64,000 nt of DNA from NCBI RefSeq assembly GCF_018613715.1, contig NZ_JAGGPT010000001.1, forward strand, positions 857,919-921,918. The letters run 5' to 3'. The notes under the pieces were generated by a model, which was not told where the DNA came from, made no database searches, and saw only the letters and a list, made by a program, of their open reading frames with translations. How positions within the stretch are numbered: the stretch's first letter is position 1; each line of letters starts with the position of its first letter. The stretch is from Chryseobacterium sp. ISL-6. GTDB taxonomy: Bacteria > Bacteroidota > Bacteroidia > Flavobacteriales > Weeksellaceae. A program made the translations under genes and the position numbers. Shown one piece after another: positions 36,408 through 46,600 of this stretch.

Positions 36408-37936
36408 TATTTACTTATTACTTTATATTTAGGAACCAATGCTTTCATTACACTCCATGCAATCAGATAAGCTACTGCACATACTGAAAAAATAATCATA
36501 TATCCTTTATCTATTCCGTCTGATACAATGGCTCCTGACTTTTCCAACTGTTCAAAAAAACCTTCCGGTAAACGTTGATTGACGTATTCTGGATATAGTT
36601 CCAGTAATGGAGTTCCATTAATGGTTGTCCATGCCTTATGAGCATGATCGAACAGTACCCCAGAAGATTTATTAATTAAAAATGAACCAATACCACCTGC
36701 CATTCCACCTATTCCGGTAATCGTAGCAATGGCTTTTTTGGGAAACATATCGCCTACTGTCGAGAAGATATTTGCTGACCAGGCCTGATGAGCCGCACCT
36801 GCTATCCCGATAATCACAACCGGAATCCAATAGGTTATAGAGCCCAGAGGTTGAGCAAAAAGCGCCAGCAGAGGGAAAAATGCAAAAATTAGCATGGCTT
36901 TCATTCTTCCTGTGTAAGCATTCATCCCTCTTTTTTCCACGAAATATTTAGGAAGCCACCCGCCAATAATTGAAAACAGTGTAATCATGTACAATACAAA
37001 CAGGGGCAATGCACTTTGGGTACTGTCCATTTTGTAGACAGAGCTTAGATAAGCAGGTGTCCAAAATAAGAAGAACCACCAGATTCCGTCAGTCATAAAT
37101 TTTCCGAAAGCAAATGCCCAGGTTTGTCTATAACTGAAACATTCTTTAAAAGAAAATATCTTTTCAGGAATATTTGAATCCACATTGGATTCATCATCCT
37201 GATCCTGCTGGATATACACTAGTTCATGTTCATTAACCTTATGATGCTCATGGGGTTTTTTATAATAGAATATCCACAATCCCATCCATAAAAAACCTAA
37301 AGCTCCGATGATAATAAATGCCCACTCCCAGCCCATCGATTTTGCTATAAAAGGAATAGTAATGGGTGCAGCTAAAGCTCCCACTGTCGCTCCTGCATTG
37401 AATATACTTGTCGCTAAAGCCCTGTCTTTTTTAGGAAAATATTCTGCCGTTGTTTTAATTGCCGCTGGAAAATTTCCTGCTTCTCCAACTGCTAATACAA
37501 AACGTGCAAAAATAAATAAGGTTACGCTGGTACTGATTACAGTTGAGACATTATCTACTGTTCCTATAATTTCTTTAGATTCTCTAAATCCTACGAACCA
37601 GCTTCCGGTAAGAATACCAGATATGGCAATCCCACAAAATGCATGTAAACAAGCACCTACAGACCAAATAGCAATTGCCCAAAGGAAGCCTTTTTTCGTA
37701 TCCATCCAATCAACAAATTTTCCTGCAAAAAGCATACTTCCTGCATAGAAAATGGAGAATAATGCGGTGATATTTCCGTAATCATTATTGTTCCAATGAA
37801 ATTCCGGAGCGATAAAATCTTTCCAAGTTAATGATAATACCTGCCTATCCATATAATTAATGGTAGTGGCAATGAACAATAAAAAACATATTGTCCATCT
37901 AAAACCAGTAGGTTTAGAGGATACTTCTTTTTTCAT
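36407..37936 (-). CDS. exuT: Hexuronate MFS transporter, ExuT type
   Basis: This 509-residue protein has about twelve membrane segments. The N-terminal half contains FRWTICFLLFIATTINYMDRQVLSL, the characteristic start of anion:cation symporters of the ExuT/GudP group, then FARFVLAVGEAGNFPAAIKTTAEYFPKKDRALATSIFNAGATVGA. It is longer than the roughly 430-residue norm, with an insertion at about 105-130 (GILTGSWFVGFRESKEIIGTV) and a C-terminal loop near DHAHKAWTTINGTP. It should import galacturonate or glucuronate with protons. It follows kdgA after 135 bases, with a hairpin in the gap. Confidence 0.9.
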   Translation of the reverse strand: MKKEVSSKPTGFRWTICFLLFIATTINYMDRQVLSLTWKDFIAPEFHWNNNDYGNITALFSIFYAGSMLFAGKFVDWMDTKKGFLWAIAIWSVGACLHAFCGIAISGILTGSWFVGFRESKEIIGTVDNVSTVISTSVTLFIFARFVLAVGEAGNFPAAIKTTAEYFPKKDRALATSIFNAGATVGALAAPITIPFIAKSMGWEWAFIIIGALGFLWMGLWIFYYKKPHEHHKVNEHELVYIQQDQDDESNVDSNIPEKIFSFKECFSYRQTWAFAFGKFMTDGIWWFFLFWTPAYLSSVYKMDSTQSALPLFVLYMITLFSIIGGWLPKYFVEKRGMNAYTGRMKAMLIFAFFPLLALFAQPLGSITYWIPVVIIGIAGAAHQAWSANIFSTVGDMFPKKAIATITGIGGMAGGIGSFLINKSSGVLFDHAHKAWTTINGTPLLELYPEYVNQRLPEGFFEQLEKSGAIVSDGIDKGYMIIFSVCAVAYLIAWSVMKALVPKYKVISK

Positions 37937-37983
37937 ATCAATCTTTAATAGTATTGATTTTTTATTAATTTTAAAAACAAAAT

Positions 37984-37998
37984 GGGTATAAAATACCC
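37984..37998 (-). promoter_or_regulatory. Hairpin GGGTAT-AAA-ATACCC between kdgA and exuT
   Basis: Six-base arms with a three-base loop sit in the 135-base gap. It may be a processing or pausing hairpin that sets the ratio between the kdu/kdg genes and the exuT-uxaB-uxaA genes. Confidence 0.4.
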
Positions 37999-38071
37999 TT
38001 CCAAGCTATTTTTAACTAAGAATTTTTATTCGATTAAACCTTTTCCGTTTAAACCGGTATTAAGAATTGTT

Positions 38072-38746
38072 TTAAAACGATCTTAATTCTTTGATGAGTT
38101 CAATTGAGCTTTTCACAACGTCTGTAATTTTCCCGTAATCATACGTTCCGTCATTATTTTTTACAAACAACTGTGAACCCAGACCCACGCAATACGCTCC
38201 GGCAGATATCCATTCTGTAAGGTTTTCCTTTGTCGGAAGAACTCCACCTGTAGGCATAATATTTGACCACGGCATCGGTCCTTTTACTGCTTTGATGAAT
38301 TCCGGTCCTCCCACCTGGGATGCAGGAAATATTTTAATAATTTCAGCACCCAACTCTTCAGCATAGGAAATTTCAGAAACTGACCCGCAGCCTGGCATCC
38401 AGGAAATTTTTCTCCTGTTACATACTTTTGCTATATCTACATTCAATAAAGGGGAAACAATGAAGTTGGTTCCGGACTGAATATACAGCGAGGCTGTTCC
38501 GGCATCTACCACTGAACCTACCCCTAAAATCATCTCAGGAAGTTCTTTGGCTGCATATTTTGTAAGTTCGGTAAAAACTTCGTGTGCATAATCCCCCCTG
38601 TTCGTAAATTCAAAAACACGAGCTCCACCATCGTAGCATGCTTTTAAAATTTTCTTGCCTATCTCGGCATCAGCATGATAAAAGACAGGAACAACTCCCG
38701 TTTCTCTAGCTTTTAACGCAACGTCTATACGTGTAAATCTTGCCAT
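38072..38746 (-). CDS. kdgA: 2-dehydro-3-deoxy-6-phosphogluconate aldolase
   Basis: This 224-residue TIM barrel is of the KDPG/KHG aldolase family. GVVPVFYHADAEIGKKILKACYDGGARVFEFTNRG is the start of the barrel and GVGSVVDAGTASLYIQSGTNFIVSP follows. The Schiff-base Lys lies in IIKIFPASQVGGPEFIKAVKGPMPWSNIMPTGGV, the family signature. It splits KDPG into pyruvate and glyceraldehyde-3-phosphate, the last step of uronate breakdown. It is two bases downstream of kdgK. Confidence 0.92.
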   Translation of the reverse strand: MARFTRIDVALKARETGVVPVFYHADAEIGKKILKACYDGGARVFEFTNRGDYAHEVFTELTKYAAKELPEMILGVGSVVDAGTASLYIQSGTNFIVSPLLNVDIAKVCNRRKISWMPGCGSVSEISYAEELGAEIIKIFPASQVGGPEFIKAVKGPMPWSNIMPTGGVLPTKENLTEWISAGAYCVGLGSQLFVKNNDGTYDYGKITDVVKSSIELIKELRSF

Positions 38747-38748
38747 AA

Positions 38749-39756
38749 TTATCTTTTTATTCTTCCACCAGAATTTCCGTTCATTACTTCCAAAATATCT
38801 TCTGCACTGCAGTAATTGGTATCTCCCAAAATAGTATGCTTGATAGCACAGGCTGCATTGGCAAATTTCAATGCCTTTTCATCATCGAAATTTAACAATC
38901 CGTAAATCAGGCCTGCTGCAAAAGCATCTCCGGTTCCTATTCTGTCAACCACCGGGCTTACTTCTAAAAGTTCAGTTTCAAAATAAGTTTCTTCAACCCA
39001 GGCTCTTCCCTGCGTTTGCTGAGAGCTTGCCGTAACACCTATTCTTACTTTGTCGAAAATCCTATGAATAGAAGGAATTTGTTTTTTTAATTCTTTACAA
39101 GCTTCAATGAAGCCTTTCTGATCTGTTGAAAACTGAGTATCTAAAATTTCGTTGATTTCATTTACACCACCAATAAAAATCGTGGAATAGGAAACCAGCT
39201 CCTTTAAAATTTCATTTCCATTTTTGCCGTATTTCCAAAGGTTTGAGCGATAGGCTGGATCGGTTGTGATCTGAATACCCATTTCCCTGGCTAGTTTTAA
39301 ACCTTCTTTCAAAGTTTCATACGCTCCTTCAGAAATCCCAGGACTAATACCCGTCCAGTGAAAAAATTCACAGCTTTCCAAGGCTTTTTTCCAGTCAACC
39401 TGTTCTGGTTTTATATGAGAAAAAGAACCATGGTGTCTATTGTAAGTAATTCTACTTGCACGAACCGACGAGCCTACTTCAAGAAAATATAATCCCAGAG
39501 GATGCTCGTTTGTATTGATAAACGAAGTATCAATCCCAAAACTTTTAATGAAAGAAATTGCAGATTCACCCACAAAATCATCAGAAACATTGCTGATATG
39601 CTTTACATCACAACCTAAAGTTGCCAGTGATGAAGCAACATTAAGCTCCGTACCTCCGAAATAGAATTCCATTTCAGAGCTCTGCTTCATAGTTTTATTT
39701 CCGGGAGGTGAAAGTCTCATGATTACTTCACCGAATGTGACTATTTTACTGCTCAT
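38749..39756 (-). CDS. kdgK: 2-keto-3-deoxygluconate kinase (PfkB family)
   Basis: This 335-residue ribokinase-like enzyme has the N-terminal glycine-rich stretch (IVTFGEVIMRLSPPGN, FYFGGTELNVASSLATLGCDVKHISNVSDDFVG) and the C-terminal PfkB signature DRIGTGDAFAAGLIYGLLNF, with its catalytic Asp. It phosphorylates 2-keto-3-deoxygluconate to KDPG. The two upstream routes (KduI/KduD and UxaC/UxaB/UxaA) both produce its substrate, and kdgA is next to it, so the assignment is firm in context. Confidence 0.92.
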   Translation of the reverse strand: MSSKIVTFGEVIMRLSPPGNKTMKQSSEMEFYFGGTELNVASSLATLGCDVKHISNVSDDFVGESAISFIKSFGIDTSFINTNEHPLGLYFLEVGSSVRASRITYNRHHGSFSHIKPEQVDWKKALESCEFFHWTGISPGISEGAYETLKEGLKLAREMGIQITTDPAYRSNLWKYGKNGNEILKELVSYSTIFIGGVNEINEILDTQFSTDQKGFIEACKELKKQIPSIHRIFDKVRIGVTASSQQTQGRAWVEETYFETELLEVSPVVDRIGTGDAFAAGLIYGLLNFDDEKALKFANAACAIKHTILGDTNYCSAEDILEVMNGNSGGRIKR

Positions 39757-39765
39757 AATTTCACT

Positions 39766-41163
39766 TTAAAAATCAAAATAATTTTTAGCGTTATGATAGC
39801 AGATATCTGAAACCGTTCTTCCAATAAGCTCAATATCATCCGGCAATTCACCGTTCTTCATTTCTTCGCCGAAAAGATTACACAATACCCTTCTGAAATA
39901 TTCGTGTCTCGGATAAGAAAGAAAACTTCTCGAGTCTGTCAGCATTCCTACAAAACAGCTTATAAGTCCCATATTTGAAAGGGCATTCATCTGCTTTACC
40001 ATTCCATCTTTCTGATCCAGAAACCACCATCCGGAACCGAATTGTACCTTTCCTTTCACACTGCCATCATTGAAATTTCCGATCATTGTTGCAAAAATTT
40101 CATTATCGGCAGGATTTAGATTATAAAGAATCGTTTTAGCCAGCTTATCTTTTCCATCCAGCGTATTCAGGAATTTAGACAGTGCTTCAGCCTGAACGAA
40201 ATCTCCGATAGAATCCCAGCCTGTATCAGGTCCTAAAACCCTGTGCATACGTTCGTTATTATTCCTCAAAGCGCCAAGGTGGAACTGTTGAACCCATCCG
40301 AATTGATGATAGGTTTCACCTAAAAATAATAAGATCGCTGTTTTGAATTGATTGACCTGCTTTCCGGCAATCACTTTTCCTGATAACTTATCACTGAAAA
40401 TTGTATTGATCTCAGCATCTGTAAATTCTTCAAAAGAAATATTATTCAATCCGTGATCACATAATCTGCAACCATTTGCGTGGAAGTATTCAATTCTTTT
40501 TAATAAAGCATCACAAAGGCTTTGATAGGAATCGATTGTAATTCCTGCCGATTGTCCGAGTTTGGCCAGATAGTCCGCGAAATTGTGGTTTTCAATCAAA
40601 ATAGCTTTGTCAGGACGAAAGGCTGTACTTACTTTAATACTGAAATCGGTTTTTGCTATTTCCTGATGGTAATTTAAAATATCTGTAGGATCTTCGGTTG
40701 TACATAAAGATTCTACATTCATCATTTTTAACAGACCTCTTGTTGATTTTTCAGGAGTCTGTAATTGTGCGGTAACGTTTTCATAAATTTCACCTGCATT
40801 ATCTTCGTTAAGAAGTTCATCGATCCCAAAATAACGTTTCAATTCCAGATGTGTCCAGTGATACAATGGATTTCTTAATGTGTAAGGCACTGTTTTTGCC
40901 CATGCTTCAAATTTTTCTTTGTCAGAAGCATCTCCTGTAATGAACTTTTCATTCACTCCCATGGTACGCATAGCTCTCCATTTATAATGGTCTCCGGCAA
41001 TCCAGACTTTAGAAATATTCTCAAACGCAGTGTTTTCTGCAATATCTTTAGGGATCAGATGATTATGATAATCGATGATCGGTAACTTTTCTGCATAGTT
41101 AAAATATAACTCTTCAGCGTATTTATTTTGTAGTAAAAATTGATCTGTTATAAAGGATTTCAT
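39766..41163 (-). CDS. uxaC: Uronate isomerase
   Basis: This 465-residue member of the amidohydrolase-like superfamily carries the metal-binding motif PIIDYHNHLIP near residue 30, GDHYKWRAMRTMGV, TLRNPLYHWTHLELKRYFGI, LCTTEDPTD, STAFRPDKA, the long QFHLGALRNNNERM segment, and the C-terminal GMLTDSRSFLSYPRHEYFRRVLCN. It isomerises D-galacturonate to D-tagaturonate and D-glucuronate to D-fructuronate. It lies nine bases upstream of kdgK and follows kduD. Confidence 0.95.
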   Translation of the reverse strand: MKSFITDQFLLQNKYAEELYFNYAEKLPIIDYHNHLIPKDIAENTAFENISKVWIAGDHYKWRAMRTMGVNEKFITGDASDKEKFEAWAKTVPYTLRNPLYHWTHLELKRYFGIDELLNEDNAGEIYENVTAQLQTPEKSTRGLLKMMNVESLCTTEDPTDILNYHQEIAKTDFSIKVSTAFRPDKAILIENHNFADYLAKLGQSAGITIDSYQSLCDALLKRIEYFHANGCRLCDHGLNNISFEEFTDAEINTIFSDKLSGKVIAGKQVNQFKTAILLFLGETYHQFGWVQQFHLGALRNNNERMHRVLGPDTGWDSIGDFVQAEALSKFLNTLDGKDKLAKTILYNLNPADNEIFATMIGNFNDGSVKGKVQFGSGWWFLDQKDGMVKQMNALSNMGLISCFVGMLTDSRSFLSYPRHEYFRRVLCNLFGEEMKNGELPDDIELIGRTVSDICYHNAKNYFDF

Positions 41164-41181
41164 TGTAGTTTAATTCTGTTA

Positions 41182-41964
41182 TTACTCATTTGCAGGTTTC
41201 CCGATAGTCGCCAGAATACCACCGTCCACATAAATGATCTGGCCGTTGATAAATCTGCTCGCATCGGAAGCTAAGAAAATAGCTGTCCCTGCAAGGTCTT
41301 CAGGGTTTCCCCATCTTCCGTCCGGAGTTCTGCTAATGATAAAATCATTGAAAGGATGCCCGTCTTCTCTGATTGGCTCTGTCTGTGATGTTGCAAAATA
41401 TCCCGGGCCAATTCCATTTACCTGAATATTGTGCTTCGCCCATTCTGTTGCCAGATTTTTTGTAAGCATTTTAAGCCCTCCTTTTGCTGAAGCATACGCC
41501 ACTACATTATCCCGGCCAAGCTCACTCATCATTGAGCATATATTAATGATCTTTCCGGATTTCCTTTTGATCATATGCTTACCAACGAGTTGTGACATGA
41601 TAAAAGGACCTGTAAGATCTACATCGATTACCTTTCTAAAATCTTCAATATCCATATCAATCGCCGGAATACGTTTGATGATTCCTGCATTATTCACAAG
41701 GATATCAATCTTCCCATGTGTAGCAATCATAAGCGCTACCTTCTGAGCAGCCTCAAGTTTGTCTGTTACATCAAAAAGATAACCCGTTGCATGATATCCT
41801 TTTTCGCGATAATAATTTAAAGCTTCCTCTAACTTTGAAGGCGTTGTACTTGTGATGGCCAGTTCCGCCCCTGCAGAAGCTAAGCCTTCAGCCATTGCCA
41901 TTCCCAATCCGTGAGTAGCCCCTGTAACGACTGCTACCTTACCGGATAAATCAAATAAATTCAT
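41182..41964 (-). CDS. kduD: 2-deoxy-D-gluconate 3-dehydrogenase / DKII reductase (SDR)
   Basis: This 260-residue short-chain dehydrogenase has the NAD loop TGATHGLGMAMAEGL, the NNAG block (LVNNAGIIKRIPA), the catalytic Ser in ICSMMS and the YASAKGG pair (Tyr/Lys). KduD reduces 2,5-diketo-3-deoxygluconate to 2-keto-3-deoxygluconate. Its direct proximity to kduI makes this reading more likely than gluconate 5-dehydrogenase. It lies seven bases downstream of kduI. Confidence 0.9.
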   Translation of the reverse strand: MNLFDLSGKVAVVTGATHGLGMAMAEGLASAGAELAITSTTPSKLEEALNYYREKGYHATGYLFDVTDKLEAAQKVALMIATHGKIDILVNNAGIIKRIPAIDMDIEDFRKVIDVDLTGPFIMSQLVGKHMIKRKSGKIINICSMMSELGRDNVVAYASAKGGLKMLTKNLATEWAKHNIQVNGIGPGYFATSQTEPIREDGHPFNDFIISRTPDGRWGNPEDLAGTAIFLASDASRFINGQIIYVDGGILATIGKPANE

Positions 41965-41971
41965 TGGAAAA

Positions 41972-42808
41972 TTACTTTAGTTCGTTAGTTTTGATACCAT
42001 CCATATCGCCATAGTCCATATTCTCACCGGCCATACCCCAGATAAAAGTATAATTAGAAGTTCCAACTCCAGAGTGGATAGACCATTCCGGGGATAAAAC
42101 AGCCTGACGGTTTTTCATAAAAATATGACGTGTCTCATCAGGTTGCCCCATGAAATGACTTACCGTTTGATCTTCCTGCAGATCGAAATAGAAATATGCT
42201 TCCATTCTTCTGGTATGAGTATGTGCAGGCATTGTATTCCAAACACTTCCAGGGTGAAGTTCAGTCATTCCCATTTGAAGCTGACATGTTTGAAGGACGC
42301 TATTAACAATCAGTTTGTTTATCGTACGTCTGTTAGCGTATTTTTCCTCCCCTAGTTCCACAATCTCAGCCTCGCTCTTCGTTATTTTTCTTGTCATATA
42401 AGAATGATGTGCCGGAGCAGAGTTGATATAAAAATAAGGTTGTTCATCACCCGATTTTTCAAAAATCACTTCTTTTGCCCCTTTCCCAACATACAAGGCT
42501 TCTTTATTCATAAGCTCATATACCTCACCATCTACTGTTACTTTTCCTTTTCCGCCAACATTGATAATTCCTAACTCTCTTCTGTCAAGAAAATATTCTG
42601 CTTTCAAATCATCTGTTGGTTCAAGTTTTAAGGACTTCGATAAAGGTTGTATTCCACCTACAATCAGTCTGTCATACATAGAATAGACTAATTTTATCTG
42701 ATCTTCATTAAATAAATCATCGATTAAAAACTCCCTCCTTAAATCTTCAGTTGTGTACTTTTTAACATCTTCAGGATGGTGGGCATATCGAAATTCTGAT
42801 TGCGTCAT
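41972..42808 (-). CDS. kduI: 5-keto-4-deoxyuronate isomerase (DKI isomerase)
   Basis: This 278-residue cupin-type isomerase has the metal cluster ELHPGSVWNTMPAHTHTRRMEAYFYFD, with His and Glu ligands, and the segments MYDRLIVGGIQPLSKSLKL, LDRRELGIINVGGKG and SPEWSIHSGVGTSNYTFIWGMAGEN. It converts 5-keto-4-deoxyuronate to 2,5-diketo-3-deoxygluconate. Its substrate comes from unsaturated galacturonate via KdgF, encoded at 59410. It is the first gene of the uronate operon, with an operator 57 bases upstream. Confidence 0.96.
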   Translation of the reverse strand: MTQSEFRYAHHPEDVKKYTTEDLRREFLIDDLFNEDQIKLVYSMYDRLIVGGIQPLSKSLKLEPTDDLKAEYFLDRRELGIINVGGKGKVTVDGEVYELMNKEALYVGKGAKEVIFEKSGDEQPYFYINSAPAHHSYMTRKITKSEAEIVELGEEKYANRRTINKLIVNSVLQTCQLQMGMTELHPGSVWNTMPAHTHTRRMEAYFYFDLQEDQTVSHFMGQPDETRHIFMKNRQAVLSPEWSIHSGVGTSNYTFIWGMAGENMDYGDMDGIKTNELK

Positions 42809-42864
42809 ACTTTCTTTTTTTTATACTTTCTTTTTATGGTTTTAATAAAACTAGTTAAACATTG

Positions 42865-42878
42865 CGTAATCGATTGCA
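42865..42878. promoter_or_regulatory. LacI-type operator upstream of the kduI operon
   Basis: CGTAATCGATTGCA keeps 12 of 14 consensus bases, with the ATCGAT core and right half intact. It is 57 bases upstream of the kduI start. Confidence 0.65.
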
Positions 42879-43548
42879 TTAAATTACACTTACATTTGAT
42901 AGAAATACTTGTCGATAAATATATAATTATTATTTAATTAGTAAACAAAAAAATACATTTAATTAAAAAACAACTGTAAATCAACAATATAAAAACAATT
43001 ATTCCAATAAAATCATTAGGCAAATTACTATAATCCAATGATTTCAATTCCCTAAAATAGAATCCTATTTTAATTTTTAAGCCAAATGGTGTATTATAAT
43101 AATGATTAACTTACAATATTAAATTACCAATAATAATAGCATTTATATAATAATAGTAAGACTATTTCGTGATTTATTTATTATTAAGCAAAAACTCGTT
43201 TTGTATGGTTCAAAAAAATGTGATAAAAATCAGAAAAATGGAAAAAAAACAACTTCTAAGTATCATTTTTGGGAAATTTCTACTGTCTAAAATGAAGTAT
43301 TCTTTAAAGAAATAATAAAATTTAAATAGAAAAATACTGCCTGAATTTCACTTACCCTAAATTTTAATCGAAATAATATATAATATTTAAATTACTAATA
43401 ATCAATCATTTAATTACGTAATTTATGCATTATTATAATTAATATTAACAATTAAAAAAAAGAATTTAACAGAAAAATAATATTTTTTTCTTTGCATATT
43501 GGAAAATAATATTAGTTTAGGAGCCTAGATATTTTTAATAAATAATTA

Positions 43549-43562
43549 CGCAATCGATTGCA
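43549..43562. promoter_or_regulatory. LacI-type operator upstream of the second susC
   Basis: CGCAATCGATTGCA keeps 13 of 14 consensus bases and lies 124 bases upstream of the susC start. Confidence 0.7.
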
Positions 43563-43685
43563 CTCATTAACGCGTATGTTTATTAAAATATCGGTCACTT
43601 CATTTATAGAATACTTACAAAAAATCCAAACAAACAAAAGATTGAAAAGAATTTCAACCAAGAATTAAAACTATAAGGATACAAA

Positions 43686-46600
43686 ATGGATAAAAGAGTA
43701 CAATCTATAAAGTGGTTATATTTAACTGTTTTTCTACTTCCGGTCCTTGGTCTGGCTCAAGAAAAAGAAAAGAATAAAGAAAAGGAAACCAAAATCGATG
43801 AAGTGGTTTTGGTAGGATATACCAAAGTTTCTAAGAAAGACGTTACCAATGCTGTAGGCTCAGTAAAGGCTGAAGATATGAAGGATATGCCTGTAAACAA
43901 TGCTGCAGAGGCCATTCAGGGAAGAGTAGCTGGTGTACAGATTACGGCAAGTGAGGGTTCACCAGGAGCAGAGGTAGATATCAAGGTAAGAGGTGGAACT
44001 TCTATTACACAAAGCAATTCTCCTTTATATATCGTAGATGGAATCCAGATGGATAATGCATTGTCTATTCTATCTCCTAAAGAAATCGAATCAATTGAGG
44101 TACTGAAAGATGCTGCTTCCACTTCGATCTATGGAGCCAGAGGTGCCAATGGTGTTGTTCTAATCACCACAAAAGGTGGTCGTAAAAGAGCAGCAACCTC
44201 TATTAACTACAGTGGATATACTGGAGTTAGAAAGATTATGAATCAAATTCCTGTATTAAGCCCACAGGACTTTGTAATGTATCAGTATGAACTTTATTAT
44301 AAAGGAGATATTCAGAGTGACAAAGACATTTTTGACGCAAGATATGGAACCTATGACCAACTTGCGGATAAGTATGGCTCCATCAAAAAAAGAGATTGGC
44401 AAAAAGAACTTTTTGGAAAAGAAGCCTTCAACTTTACCCACAATATCAATATTACAGGCGGTTCTGATAAATCAGCATTTTCATTAACGCTAAATCATGT
44501 AGAAGAAGACGGAATTATGCTTAATTCAGGTTTTAGAAGAAGCATGGCCAATTTTAAATATGATTATGATGTAAGTAAGAAGGTTAAGATAGGATTTAAC
44601 ACCAGATACAGCCGATCCCTAATTTCGGGTGCAGGAACTTCAGCATCCGGGTCACAAGGAACCAACAGGTTGAGAAATGCAGTAAGATACCAGCCTTTTG
44701 AGGGCGGAAGCAATGTTCCTGTAGACGACTTTGATCCTAATTATGCAACAAATACCAATCTTGTTAATCCTCTTCTTCTTAATGACAGTGAAGTAAGAAA
44801 TAACAGCACAAACGACTTATTGTTAAACGCTTACTTTAATTATAATATTACAAAAGATCTTACCTTCCGATCGGTCATAGGATATGTACAAAAAGACAAT
44901 GCTGTTGATCAATTCTGGGGAAGCATTACAAACGATGCAAGAGCTAATAATAACCAGCCTATTGTACAGTTAACCAGATCTCAAACCAGGAGAATCACGA
45001 ACACCAATACATTAAATTACACAAAAAAATTCGGAAATCATAAAATCGATTTACTATTGGGTGAAGAAACTGTTCAGACAGACGGTGAATCTTCCAATAC
45101 ATATGTAAAATGGCTACCGAGTTCTATTTTGCCTAATGAAGCATTTGCTAACATCCAGTCCGCCATCCCACCATCAGGAATGATTCAGGATGCCCCTAGA
45201 ACAGCTGCGCTGGCACCGGACCGATTGGTTTCATTTTTTGGACGGGCCAACTATATTTTCGATAATAAATATATAGCCACCCTTTCCATAAGAACAGACG
45301 GAACAAATGTCTTTGCCCCAAAAAACAGATGGGGAACCTTTCCTGCCCTCTCATTAGCATGGAAGCTTAAACAGGAAAATTTCCTTAAGGATAAAGAGTG
45401 GCTGGAAGAACTTAAGCTGCGTTTTGGATATGGTTTAGCAGGAAACAACAGAATTCCCGCATTCCTGTATGATACATTCTTTACCACTTCTACTGATTAT
45501 GGATACACTTTCGGAAGTGGTGTAACTCCAGGAGCAACGACAGGAAACACGTTGAAAAATCAAAATGTAAAATGGGAGGCAACGGTATCTAAAAACATAG
45601 GTATTGACTTTGGTTTTTTCAAGGGCAGATTATATGGTAGTGTGGATGCATATATTACAGACACTAAAGATCTTTTAATCTTAGCTAAAATTCCTCAGAC
45701 CTCAGGATATGAATATCAGTATCAGAATTCAGGGAAAACTCAGAATAAAGGTATTGAATTTACCATGGGAGGAATTCTCATTAATAAAGAAAACTTCTCA
45801 TGGAAGACAGACTTCAACATTTCTGCCAATAGAAATGTGATCAAAAGTTTAGGTTCCAACGCCTCTGCAAGTAATAGTTATTATCTTGCTGCTTCAGGAT
45901 GGGTAAACAGTTTATATGACTTTATCGTAAAGGTGGGTAACCCTATCGGAACTTATTACGGATATGTAACGGAAGGAAGATATGAGCTCAATGATTTCGA
46001 CTATAACCCTTCAACTCATGTATATACATTAAAAGCTGGAATCCCAAGTAACAGTGCTATTGCACTAGGTTCTAAAGCAGTACAGCCAGGTGACTTGAAA
46101 CTTAGAGATATTAACGGTGACGGTCAGATCACTACAGATGACCAGACTGATTTGGGCAGTTCCCAGCCTAAGTTCTTTGGAGGGTTCAATCAGACTTTCC
46201 GGTACAAAAACTGGGATATGAGTTTATTCTTTAATTTCTCTGTAGGAAATAAAGTGTATAATGCCAATAAAATTGAGTTTTCAACACAGTTTCAATATAG
46301 AGATAACAATATGCTTGCTGAAGTGGCTGACCGATGGAAATGGTTTGGGCCAGACGGTGTAAAAGTTACAGATCCTGCTGCATTAGCTGCATTGAATGCC
46401 AATACAACAATGTGGACTCCCCCATCCGGTAACTATATTCTGCATTCTTATGCTATTGAAGATGGCTCTTTCTTAAGATTAAATAACCTTACGATCGGAT
46501 ATACCCTTCCAAAAGGGGCACTGGAAAGCGCATTTATTAAAAATCTAAGAATTTATGCCACTGTTAATAATGTATTTACCATTACAGGATATTCAGGATA

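Larger units (their letters stand above)
42809..43685. other. 877-base AT-rich divergent regulatory gap (kduI and second susC)
   Basis: The gap is unusually long and very AT-rich, with many A or T runs. It holds two LacI-type operators, at 42865-42878 near kduI and 43549-43562 near susC, about 680 bases apart. A TTTCTTTG at 43487-43494 resembles the -7 promoter element on the susC side. No coding sequence was found. Confidence 0.65.

Noticed and set aside
37308..37748. 146-residue plus-strand frame inside exuT
   Set aside because: Antisense of a clear MFS transporter. The hydrophobic pattern is a by-product of the membrane-helix codons.
38046..38060. GTTTAAAC palindrome after kdgA
   Set aside because: Short, AT-rich and without a T run, so it is not called as a terminator or operator.
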